From: Chitinophagaceae bacterium
GTDB taxonomy: Bacteria > Bacteroidota > Bacteroidia > Chitinophagales > Chitinophagaceae
Assembly: GCA_014379965.1 (NCBI GenBank)
Contig: JACMKU010000102.1
Location: 1-63,078, forward strand
Direction: 5' to 3'
Length of the DNA: 63,078 nucleotides
Below, one piece after another: positions 45,427-54,000 of this stretch. A program made the position numbers and the translations under genes. Below the pieces are notes generated by a model that was given only the letters and a program-made list of their open reading frames with translations, was not told where the DNA came from and ran no database searches. The stretch's first letter is position 1. Each line of letters starts with the position of its first letter.

Positions 45427-46621
45427 CTCCTTCGCTACGCTTCGGCGGGCACAGCCCGACTCCCAACCACGCCATCATTCCCATTCCCGTCTCGATTGCT
45501 GATTCGTCGATATTGAAAGTAGGCGTATGCACGCCGGAAGTAATTCCTTTTTTCTCATTCATTACACCAAGTCGGAAGAAACAACCCGGTATCTGTTGAG
45601 AATAATATCCGAAGTCCTCAGCACCCATCCGCGGCTCGGTCTCTTCTACGTTTCCTGTCCCAACAAACTCCTCGGCCATCAGCCTCGCTATGCCGTTCAA
45701 CTCTTCATTGTTATAAACCGAGGGATATCCAACGTCAATCAATAAGTCAATCTCACCACCCATGCTATGCACCAGATCGGTGGCCATTTTTTTAATCAGG
45801 TCGTGTGCCTTGAAGCGCCAGGTCTCATTCATCGCCCTGAATGTGCCCTTGAGTTTTACTTCGTTGGGAATGACATTGGTGGTGGCGCCTCCCTGGAATG
45901 AGGTGATCGATAGTACCGTGGGGTTATGCGGATTATTGTGCCTGCTGGCTATTTGTTGTAGCGCGATGATCAGGTGCGACGCGATTAATATCGGATCGAT
46001 ACAAAGATGTGGGGCAGCAGCGTGACCGCCTTTTCCCTTTACAGTGATATAGATCTCATCTGCACTCGCCATTACTTTTCCCGCACGAAAACTCATTTTT
46101 CCTACTGCAAGACCTGGATGAACATGCAGCCCAAATATCGAGGCTGGTTCAGGGTCTTTCAATACTCCTTCCTTAATCAGTAAGCTTGCGCCACCCGGAT
46201 TCTTTTCCTCCCCCGGCTGGAATATTAGTTTCACCGTCCCTTCCCACTCTTCCTTCAGTTCATTGAGAATCTTCGCCGCTCCCAACAGGCAGGTCGTATG
46301 TACGTCATGACCGCACGCATGCATGACGCCTTCATTTTTCGATTTATAGCTTATATTGTTTTCTTCCTTTATCGGAAGCGCATCCATGTCAGCCCGAAGT
46401 GCAATAATCCTCTTCTCGGGATTCTTTCCCTTGATCAGGCCGATCACGCCTGTAGTTGCCTTGATCTCGAATGGGATTTTTAGCCCATTCAATTTTTCCT
46501 GGACAAACTTTGACGTCTCGAATTCCTGGTAACTTAATTCAGGGTGGGCATGCAGATGGTGACGAATCTCGACGAATTCAGGAGCATATTGCTGAGCCAG
46601 CGCTTTGATCTTTTGGAGCAT
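45419..46621 (-). CDS. M20-family amidohydrolase (N-acyl-amino acid / hippurate hydrolase type)
   Basis: From ATG 46621 (MLQKIKALAQQYAPEFVEI) the protein has 400 residues; the frame extends to 46732 without family sequence. Metal ligands are visible in MHACGHDVHTTC, QPGEEKNPGGA (catalytic Glu pair), a His in FGLHVHPGL, and the late MGAEDFGYYSQ. The dimerisation domain is VKGKGGHAAAPHLCIDP. The IAA-amino acid hydrolase/hippuricase branch cleaves N-acyl amino acids; the physiological substrate is unknown. The last 13 residues (GLCPPKRSEGGN) are encoded by intergenic repeat-like sequence, and the stop lies in an AATTAGG word, so the native C-terminus was probably altered. Confidence 0.9.
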   Translation of the reverse strand: MLQKIKALAQQYAPEFVEIRHHLHAHPELSYQEFETSKFVQEKLNGLKIPFEIKATTGVIGLIKGKNPEKRIIALRADMDALPIKEENNISYKSKNEGVMHACGHDVHTTCLLGAAKILNELKEEWEGTVKLIFQPGEEKNPGGASLLIKEGVLKDPEPASIFGLHVHPGLAVGKMSFRAGKVMASADEIYITVKGKGGHAAAPHLCIDPILIASHLIIALQQIASRHNNPHNPTVLSITSFQGGATTNVIPNEVKLKGTFRAMNETWRFKAHDLIKKMATDLVHSMGGEIDLLIDVGYPSVYNNEELNGIARLMAEEFVGTGNVEETEPRMGAEDFGYYSQQIPGCFFRLGVMNEKKGITSGVHTPTFNIDESAIETGMGMMAWLGVGLCPPKRSEGGN

Positions 46622-46660
46622 GGGGCAAAAATACTGAATCGAGAAGTGCGAACGAAGAGT

Positions 46661-46748
46661 AGTCCGAAAGACCAGAACTAATTTGGGAATTTCCGTGTAG
46701 GATGAGAAGGTGAAAGTTTCTCCGATTACCACAATAGTCTTTCGGACT
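46661..46748. repeat. Minimal two-armed repeat: single-copy 12-bp word AGTCCGAAAGAC
   Basis: AGTCCGAAAGAC at 46661-46672 is matched perfectly by GTCTTTCGGACT at 46737-46748, with a 64-nt unique spacer. Each arm is one copy of the word that is repeated many times at 50874-51008 and 55563-55762. It lies between the SPOR gene and the M20 gene, both on the minus strand. Confidence 0.8.
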
Positions 46749-46759
46749 TACTGTCTAAA

Positions 46760-47185
46760 TTACAGATCCTCTTCCCTCTTCTCAGGCTTCAACTCCACAA
46801 TATCATTCATGATGAACACTCCCTTCGGAAAATAAATACTCATCCTTTGTTGATACTCTTCCGCTTCCTTCCTTTCTTTGAAGTTTCCTGCTTTTAATTT
46901 ATAGTAGGGAGACTGATGCCATAGATATGCCTTCAGTTCAGGGAAATAGGTGTACACTCTTGTCTTGGCTGCAATAGCCTCGTCGCGGTTGCTGGTACTG
47001 ATGATCATCAGGCGATAACCTTTGCCTGACTTACGTCCTTCACGACTTGATTGCTCGTTTATCTGTATCTGCTTCTTCACAAGCAAGTCCAGGCGCGGAT
47101 CCTTGTGTACGATCACCTGGTTACTATCCTGGGAATATGAATTAATGGAGATAATGAGGGCAAATAAGAAGATAAGACGTTTCAT
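46760..47185 (-). CDS. Secreted SPOR-domain-like protein
   Basis: The 141-residue protein has a signal peptide (MKRLIFLFALIISINSYSQ). The mature part ends in a SPOR-like fold: GYRLMIISTSNRDEAIAA, VYTYFPELKAYLWHQSPYYKLKAGNFKERKEAEEY and KGVFIMNDIVELK. The alternating YRLMI and YYKLKAGNF strands with an intervening helix match the peptidoglycan-binding SPOR domain. It is likely periplasmic and may bind denuded glycan strands at division or growth sites. It lacks a membrane anchor, unlike FtsN. Confidence 0.75.
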   Translation of the reverse strand: MKRLIFLFALIISINSYSQDSNQVIVHKDPRLDLLVKKQIQINEQSSREGRKSGKGYRLMIISTSNRDEAIAAKTRVYTYFPELKAYLWHQSPYYKLKAGNFKERKEAEEYQQRMSIYFPKGVFIMNDIVELKPEKREEDL

Positions 47186-47202
47186 GTATAAATTATATTC
47201 AA

Positions 47203-47224
47203 AAACTCTACCAAACTAGAGTTT
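47203..47224 (-). terminator. Intrinsic terminator for the deoC-ALDH operon
   Basis: AAACTCTA (47203-47210) and TAGAGTTT (47217-47224) make a perfect 8-bp stem with a 6-nt loop. On the minus strand the hairpin runs into TTTTTG. It lies 42 nt after the stop of the short ALDH gene, the last gene of the operon, and before the SPOR gene start. Confidence 0.6.
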
Positions 47225-47266
47225 ATTCGTATTTAAGATATGATTAGAACGACATCAAGTTGTCAA

Positions 47267-48220
47267 TCAATAACCAGCCCCCGCACTCGCAATGTTCTCA
47301 ACCGGGTGCCACGTAGTCTTGATCTCCTGTGTATCCAAGATGAAGTACGGTGATTGACCTGCGGCACTATACCAGTTCACTTTATCATAAAAGAAGATGC
47401 GTTTCAGGTTAAGCGCTGATTTCTCCCGCATCGACTTCTGCGTATTAGAATCCTTTTCGCAATAGATGGTTGCATTCACATCCATATGGTCCACGAACCA
47501 CGAGGCAAGCTCCTGAATTTTTCCTGTTAAAATATTCACAACGCCCCCTGGTAGGTCGGATGAATGCAAAACTTCTGAAAAAGTCACTGAACACAGAGGT
47601 TTGGTCTCGGAGGCAAGGATCACGCAGGTATTACCACCCGCAATCACCGGCGCCATCACCGATACCAGGCCAAGCAACGAGTCACCTTGTGGTGCAATGA
47701 TGCTTACAACACCAGTAGCTTCTGGCACAGAGAAATTGAAATGCGAGGATGCGACCGGATTCACGCTGCTGAATATCTGTTGAAACTTATCACACCATCC
47801 AGCATAATAGATCAACCTGTCAATCGCGAGATTTACTTCTTTCTCCGCCTTAGCTTTTGTATTATCCTGTTCAATTAACTCATCGATAAACTGCGCCTTC
47901 CTTCCCTCTAACATTTCTGCCATCCTGTATAATATCTGGCTGCGATTAAAAGCCGCGCGACCGCTCCACCCACTGACTGCGCCCCTCGCCGCCACTACTG
48001 CATTCCGGAAGTCCTTACGGGAACTAAGGCAAACATTGGCCAACTTCTTACCGGCCTCATTCGTAGGAACATAATAACGTCCCGACTCAGTCCTGGGAAA
48101 CTGTCCGCCTATATAGATCTTATAAGTCTTCAACACTTCCAGTCGCTTAGACGATGTCGGTTTCTCGAGACCGTTCTCACTGATGGTGAGTGAAGATTTA
48201 TTTACTAAAGTCTTTCCCAT
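47267..48220 (-). CDS. Short aldehyde-dehydrogenase-like protein lacking the catalytic domain
   Basis: The 317 residues align with the N-terminal (cofactor) part of ALDH: IGGQFPRTESGRYYVPTNEAG, VAARGAVSGWSGRAAFNRSQILYRMAEMLEGR, YYAGWCDKFQQIFSSVNP, ATGVVSIIAPQGDSLLGLV and AGGNTCVILASE. The sequence then shortens: no GQxC catalytic cysteine, no ELGGK glutamate and no catalytic C-terminal domain are present. The PWNFP-like cofactor loop is replaced by APQGDS. It follows the full-length ALDH gene after 132 nt in the same direction. The pair, about 507 plus 317 residues, resembles the two-module ALDH16 protein split into two genes. A structural or regulatory partner is more likely than an enzyme. 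Confidence 0.8.
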   Translation of the reverse strand: MGKTLVNKSSLTISENGLEKPTSSKRLEVLKTYKIYIGGQFPRTESGRYYVPTNEAGKKLANVCLSSRKDFRNAVVAARGAVSGWSGRAAFNRSQILYRMAEMLEGRKAQFIDELIEQDNTKAKAEKEVNLAIDRLIYYAGWCDKFQQIFSSVNPVASSHFNFSVPEATGVVSIIAPQGDSLLGLVSVMAPVIAGGNTCVILASETKPLCSVTFSEVLHSSDLPGGVVNILTGKIQELASWFVDHMDVNATIYCEKDSNTQKSMREKSALNLKRIFFYDKVNWYSAAGQSPYFILDTQEIKTTWHPVENIASAGAGY

Positions 48221-48229
48221 GCTTTCGCG

Positions 48230-48361
48230 AGTTTAAAAAAGTTTAAAAGTCTTTATCGTTTATCGTTTAATGTTTAACATTTAACGTTCTTACGGAGGAA
48301 AGTCGCTCGCTGTAGTTAACCCTCTGCAATATGAACGTTAAACCCTTAAACGTTAAACGTT
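48230..48361. repeat. Two-armed GTTTAA/AACGTTTAA word repeat
   Basis: The left arm at about 48230-48289 carries GTTTAAAA, GTTTATC and TGTTTAAC words. The right arm at about 48333-48361 is GAACGTTAAACCCTTAAACG-type sequence. The outer part of the right arm contains the TAA stop of the full-length ALDH gene (48355-48353). It separates two genes that read in the same direction. Confidence 0.75.
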
Positions 48362-49876
48362 TTCCAGTGTTACGTATGCAGCGAGTCCATGCAGCCCCCC
48401 CTCCCTTCCAAATCCACTCTCCTTGTATCCGCCGAAAGGAGAGGATGGATCAAATTTATTAAACGTATTTGCCCATATCACACCTGCACGCATCCTGCGC
48501 GTCATGTTGAATATTTTCGAGCCTTTATCCGTCCACACGCCAGCACTCAACCCGTAAGGTGAGTTATTCGCCTTCTCGATCACCTCATCATCGGTACGGA
48601 ACGTGAGGACCGAGAGTACCGGACCAAAGATCTCTTCCTGCGCAATGCGATTGCTCTGTGCCACATTGGTGAAAAGCGTCGGGCGGCACCAGTACCCCTT
48701 ACCAGGCAGCGGACAACCGCTTTCATACATTTCGGCACCTTCCTCTCTTCCTATCTTCAGGTATTTCTGTATCGTCTCTAGTTGTGAGCGGGAATTGATT
48801 GCACCGATATCGGTGTTCTTATCCATCGGGTCGCCTACTATCAATGAGGACATCCGATCTTTTAATTTGCGAATCACCTCTTTCGCAATTGATTCCTGTA
48901 CATATAACCGCGAACCAGCGCAACATACATGTCCCTGGTTGAAGTAGATGCCATTGATGACTCCTTCGACCGCCTGGTCAATGGGTGCGTCGTCGAAAAT
49001 AATATTGGCCGCCTTACCACCCAGTTCTAATGTCGCCTTCTTGTGTGTTCCCGCAATGGCGCGCTGGATGATCTTTCCTACATCAGTAGATCCCGTGAAT
49101 GCAATCTTGTCCACACCCGGATGATTGACGAGCGCCGCGCCTGTCTCTCCAGCCCCTGTGATAATATTCACTACGCCGGGTGGAAGTCCCGACTCCTCGA
49201 TTATCTCCGCAAGTTTAAGCGCAGTTAAAGGCGTCGACTCAGCGGTCTTTAACACGACGGTATTACCGGTAGCAATCGCAGGGGCAATCTTCCATGCTGC
49301 CATTAATAATGGAAAATTCCATGGTATGATCTGGCCTGCCACACCAAGAGGAACTGCTTTTCTATTAGGAAATGCATATTCAAGTTTATCCGCCCACCCG
49401 GCATAGTAGAAGAAATGATTGGCGGCGGTTGGGACATCGAAATCACGGCTCTCGCGAATCGGCTTCCCTCCATCGAGAGTTTCGATAATGGCTAATTCCC
49501 TGGCACGTTCCTGTATCATCCTCGCGATCCGAAAAATATACTTGGCCCGTTCCTTCGGCACCATTTTCTTCCATACGTTATCATATGCATTACGCGCGGC
49601 CTTCACGGCCTTGTCTACGTCTGCTGATCCTGCATCTGCCACTTCCGACAGTTTCTCCTCCGTTGCAGGGTTGAATGTTTCGAAATATTTTTTACTCAGT
49701 GGTTTCTGCCACTCTCCATTTATAAATAGATCATATTGCGGTTTGATGGAAGCCGCACTCTTGCTCTCGGGCGCTGGTGCATAAGACCAACTCGTATCAA
49801 ACTTCAGTTTGATCGTATTGCTCTTCCCATTTTCCCTCTTTGGGTTGGTGCGACTTTTCTTTTTTGTTACTGACAT
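48353..49876 (-). CDS. Aldehyde dehydrogenase (NAD(P)-dependent), full length
   Basis: The 507 residues have all ALDH elements: IIPWNFPLLMAAWKIAPAIA, the cofactor-side VLKTAESTPLTALKLAEI, FTGSTDVGKIIQRA, the glutamate in ATLELGGKAANIIF, and the catalytic cysteine in FNQGHVCCAGSRLYV. The EEIFGPVLSVL segment completes the active site. Downstream of deoC, the likely role is oxidation of the acetaldehyde formed from deoxyribose 5-phosphate (to acetate), but other aldehydes are possible. The stop codon is inside a repeat word. It is the middle gene of a three-gene minus-strand unit with deoC upstream by 41 nt. Confidence 0.92.
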   Translation of the reverse strand: MSVTKKKSRTNPKRENGKSNTIKLKFDTSWSYAPAPESKSAASIKPQYDLFINGEWQKPLSKKYFETFNPATEEKLSEVADAGSADVDKAVKAARNAYDNVWKKMVPKERAKYIFRIARMIQERARELAIIETLDGGKPIRESRDFDVPTAANHFFYYAGWADKLEYAFPNRKAVPLGVAGQIIPWNFPLLMAAWKIAPAIATGNTVVLKTAESTPLTALKLAEIIEESGLPPGVVNIITGAGETGAALVNHPGVDKIAFTGSTDVGKIIQRAIAGTHKKATLELGGKAANIIFDDAPIDQAVEGVINGIYFNQGHVCCAGSRLYVQESIAKEVIRKLKDRMSSLIVGDPMDKNTDIGAINSRSQLETIQKYLKIGREEGAEMYESGCPLPGKGYWCRPTLFTNVAQSNRIAQEEIFGPVLSVLTFRTDDEVIEKANNSPYGLSAGVWTDKGSKIFNMTRRMRAGVIWANTFNKFDPSSPFGGYKESGFGREGGLHGLAAYVTLENV

Positions 49877-49917
49877 GATTGTTAGTAGTTGAATGATTCT
49901 TAAATCCCGAGATCAGC

Positions 49918-50835
49918 TTAATCAATTGAAAAATAATTAGCGGATTGGTAAACTCCGGTTTTCTCCTTTACGATTTGCATCAGTACATCGTTAGCGAGAC
50001 TGCTGGCGCCGAAACGAAACCATTGGTTGGTCAACCAATCCTCTCCGAGCACTTCCTTTACCATCACGAGGTAGTGAACAGCAAGTTTCGATTTGGAAAT
50101 GCCGCCTGCCGGCTTCATGCCAATCATCTTGCCTGTCTTATAATAGAAATCACGAATAGCTTCCAGCATCACGAGGGTCACAGGCATGGTGGCCGCCGGT
50201 TGTATTTTCCCGGTCGATGTCTTTATGAAATCAGCTCCTGCATGCATGGCAATGTCGCTCGCACGTCTCACCTTATCTAGTGTTCCCAACTCGCCCGTTT
50301 CGAGTATTACCTTGAGCCTCGCTTCGCCGCACGCTTCCTTTATGGCTGCGATCTCATCGAAAACATAGTTGTATTCTCCTTCATGAAATTTTCCCCGGCT
50401 AATTACCATATCGACCTCGTCGGCACCCTCATTGACAGCGTACTTCGTGTCGCGGATTTTCACATCCCGCGGTGCCTGGCCACTCGGGAAAGCGGTTGCC
50501 ACTGAAGCTATTTTAATACCCGAACCGTCAACTGCTTTCTTTGCCACCTTGACCATTGAAGGATATACGCAAATAGCGGCGACCCCGGGGAGTCCTGGAT
50601 AGGCATCATGTGGATGCATTGCTTTATAACATAACTGTTTCACTTTGCCGGCGGTGTCTTTTCCCTCCAGTGTGGTGAGATCGATCATGTTGAGCACAAG
50701 CAGTAGTCCATTAAGTTTCGCCTCTTTCTTTATGCTTCTAGTGGTAAACCGCGCGGCCCTTTCTTCCACTCCCACCTGGTCGATACGTGGTGTAAGAGAA
50801 AATTGAGGAAGTAATGTGGAGGAAGGGGCGCCCAT
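49918..50835 (-). CDS. deoC: Deoxyribose-phosphate aldolase (DeoC)
   Basis: The 305 residues carry the class I aldolase barrel. The Schiff-base lysine is in DFIKTSTGKIQPAA, a second lysine in MIGMKPAGGIS, and the proton-relay aspartate region in NEGADEVDMVIS. It splits 2-deoxyribose 5-phosphate to acetaldehyde and glyceraldehyde 3-phosphate. The first 40 residues (through SIKKEAKLNG) precede the usual DeoC start; longer forms of this kind are known. It opens the operon with the ALDH genes, and a TACCTTTG promoter box lies just upstream. Confidence 0.95.
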   Translation of the reverse strand: MGAPSSTLLPQFSLTPRIDQVGVEERAARFTTRSIKKEAKLNGLLLVLNMIDLTTLEGKDTAGKVKQLCYKAMHPHDAYPGLPGVAAICVYPSMVKVAKKAVDGSGIKIASVATAFPSGQAPRDVKIRDTKYAVNEGADEVDMVISRGKFHEGEYNYVFDEIAAIKEACGEARLKVILETGELGTLDKVRRASDIAMHAGADFIKTSTGKIQPAATMPVTLVMLEAIRDFYYKTGKMIGMKPAGGISKSKLAVHYLVMVKEVLGEDWLTNQWFRFGASSLANDVLMQIVKEKTGVYQSANYFSID

Positions 50836-50855
50836 ACAGCAAGTATTTGTGTAGC

Positions 50856-50863
50856 CAAAGGTA
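50856..50863 (-). promoter_or_regulatory. -7 box TACCTTTG for deoC
   Basis: Minus-strand TACCTTTG is a full match to TAnnTTTG, 21 nt upstream of the deoC ATG. The word-repeat hairpin starts about 11 nt further out (50874), so the -33 region would fall within the repeat. No TTG at the normal spacing is visible. Confidence 0.5.
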
Positions 50864-50873
50864 AATAAAGATC

Positions 50874-51008
50874 AAGTCCGAAAGACGGAAAGTCCGGAAG
50901 ACGGAAAGTCCGGAAGACCGAAAGACCTTGCTGATTCCAGACTAGTCTTCCGGACTTTCCGTCTTTCCGTCTTTCGGTCTTTCTGTCTTTCCGTCTTTCG
51001 GACTTTTT
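50874..51008. repeat. Two-armed octamer word repeat (GTCCGGAA/GACGGAAA family), divergent gap
   Basis: The left arm at 50874-50929 alternates GTCCGGAA and GACGGAAA units. The right arm at 50944-51008 alternates the complements (TTCCGGAC, TTTCCGTC). The spacer is only 14 nt, so the arms could form a hairpin with a stem of more than 50 bp. It lies between the divergent deoC and amidohydrolase genes. Confidence 0.88.
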
Positions 51009-51056
51009 ACCCTAAATTCGATTCTCCCGTTGATATCTAATTAAAAAACTACTGTA

Positions 51057-54000
51057 ATGAGAAAAAGATCCTGCTTACAAAGACTTGGGTTGATGGCCTC
51101 TTTGCACTTGGTCGTCGTCGCTTGTTTTGCCCAACCCACCTTCCCGGAAAATGGCGTAGCCGATAACCGGCTGCAATGTTTCGCTTTCACCAACGCAACT
51201 ATCGTAAAGGACGGCCAGACCACTCTTAACAATGCCACGCTTGTCATTCGCAAGGGCAAGATAGTAGCCGTAGGTAACAATGTCACCATTCCTAAGGATG
51301 CCGTCACAGTTGACTGCAGCGGCAAGTACATCTATCCTTCATTCATCGATATATATGCAGACTACGGAACTAGTTTGCCAGTGACTACAACGGGCCCGGG
51401 TGGTTTCGGAGGAGGAGGATTCAATCCTGGCCAGCAGCCACAACTCGCGTCTGGTACCAAAGGCGCCTATGGATGGAATCAGGCCATCAAGACAGATGCG
51501 GATGCATTCAAGGTCTTCGCAGTAGACGATGCAAAAGCAAAGCCTCTTCGTGATGCAGGTTTCGGCACCGTTCTATCCCACATACGCGATGGCATCGCCA
51601 GGGGTACAGGCGCAGTAGTTACACTCGCCAATGAAAAAGAGAATTTGGTCATACTGAAAGAAAAAGCCTCAGCGCATTTCTCTTTCAATAAGGGAACGTC
51701 AAGGCAAAGCTACCCCAGTTCAATGATGGGGTCAATCGCGTTGTTACGGCAGTCGTTCCTGGATGCACAATGGTACAAAACGAAACCATCAGGCGAAGGC
51801 TTAAACCTCACTCTTCAATATTGGAACGACCAACTGGGACTTCCACAAATATTTGAAGCTAATGACAAGTGGAATGACCTAAGGGCAGATCGCATCGGAG
51901 ATGAATTCGGAGTACAGTATATTATTAAGGCAGGTCAAAATGAATATCAACGTATCAAGGAGATTAAGGCGACAGGTGCTACCTACATTCTCCCGCTCAA
52001 TTACCCACAGGCGCAAGACGTGGAAGATCCGAATGATGCGAGATTCGTTTCCTTGAACGATATGAAGCATTGGGAACTCGCACCAACCAATGCTGGTGCA
52101 TTTGAAAAAGCTGGCATTCCTTTTTGTCTTACCACGGCAGATTTGCGCACGGTCAATCAATTCTGGACGAACCTGCGCAAGGCCATGGACTATGGTCTCA
52201 CAGAGACGAGAGCAATGGATGCTCTAACGAAGACTCCAGCAACCATACTCGGTATTTACAACCAGGTGGGCAGTCTTGATGTCGGTAAGTGGGCCAACTT
52301 CCTGATTACATCTGGCTCGCCTTTCAATGATAAGACGAGCATCTTCCAAAACTGGGTGCAGGGAATGAAATTCGTAGTGAAGGATGAAGCGGCGAATATC
52401 GCAGGAACTTATAACCTCAACATACACTCGCCAACCGGAACTGAAACTTATACACTCGATATAAAAGGGAACAACCAACTAACGATGTTCGGCAAGGATA
52501 CTTTAAACAGCAGGTTTACTTTCGACGGTAAGACTGTCCGGTTAAACTATGCGCCAATGGTTAGACGCCAGCGGCCACAAGGCGCACCGGATCCACAACA
52601 ACGTCCAGGCTTTGGCCGTGGAGTGAGTGGAGAAGCTCCTTTGCCGCCAAGTGCCTACCGTCTAAGCGGAATAAGTAATGGTACAGAGTGGAATGGTACA
52701 GGTGTTGACTCTATGGGTACTTCCTTTACATGGACGGCCACGTTCGTGAAAGCTGCAGACCCCAAGGCTGATAGTGCTCGCAAGAAAGAAATTCCTGTGA
52801 TCGGTAAGGTGGTATATCCGTTCGAGCCGTTTGGGTGGGAGGAAGGTCAACAGCCAAAGCAGGAAACGATCCTGATTCGCAACGCGACAGTATGGACGAA
52901 TGAAGCGGAGGGAGTGATGCAGAATTCCGATGTATTAATTAAGAACGGAAAAATAGCAGCAGTTGGAAAGAATCTTTCCGATGCAGGTGCCCGAGTGATC
53001 GACGGGACAGGAAAGCACGTCACTCCAGGAATTATCGACGAACATTCTCATATCGCAGCGGCATCGATCAACGAAGGTGGTCAGAGCGTGACTTCAGAGG
53101 TTCGTATAGCCGATAATGTGAATCCCGATGATATTAATATCTACCGACAATTAAGCGGGGGGGTTACTACTTCGCATATCCTGCACGGTTCTGCAAATGT
53201 AATTGGCGGCCAGACGCAACTACTCAAGCTAAGATGGGGTGGTAACGACGACGATTTGAAATTCAAAGGCGCCGATGGCTTCATCAAGTTTGCACTTGGT
53301 GAGAACGTGAAACGTTCGCCCTTCGCAGTTGGTAATAACTCCAACAACAACCGCTACCCCGATACGAGAATGGGTGTGGAACAAGTATTGGTCGATGCCT
53401 TCACAAGGGCGAAAGACTATGAGAGATCATGGAAGGATTATGAAGCGAACAAAAGTAAGAAAGGAGTTGTAGCAGTCGCACCTCGTCGCGATCTTGAACT
53501 CGATGCGCTTGTTGAAATACTGAACAATAAGCGGTTCATCACCTGCCATTCATATGTACAAAGCGAGATAAACAGTGCGATAGAAGTGGCAAACAGGATG
53601 GGATACAAAGTGAATACATTTACACATATTCTCGAAGGATACAAAGTCGCTGACAAGATGAAGGAGCATGGCGCACATGTATCTACATTTTCCGATTGGT
53701 GGGCTTACAAGATGGAAGTGCAGGATGCCATTCCATACAACGCTGCAATCATGAAAAAGGTCGGCCTCAATGTAGCGATCAATTCCGATGACCCTGAGAT
53801 GGCCAGGCGCTTAAACCAGGAAGCAGCCAAGATCATCAAGTATGGAGGTGTTAGCGAAGAAGACGCGCTGAAGATGGTGACGTTGAATCCCGCGAAGATG
53901 CTACATGTAGACAGCAAGGTAGGAAGTTTGAAAGCCGGTAAAGACGGGGATGTAGTGTTGTGGAGTGATCATCCGCTTAGCATTTACGCGAAGGCGTTGT

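Noticed and set aside
47267..48220. Short ALDH gene as a frameshifted pseudogene of a full ALDH
   Set aside because: It has its own start, an uninterrupted frame and an intrinsic terminator right after it. No remains of the missing C-terminal domain are found downstream before the SPOR gene.
47267..50835. deoC-ALDH operon as part of a bacterial microcompartment
   Set aside because: No shell-protein genes and no encapsulation-type N-terminal helix on the aldehyde dehydrogenases are visible in the window.
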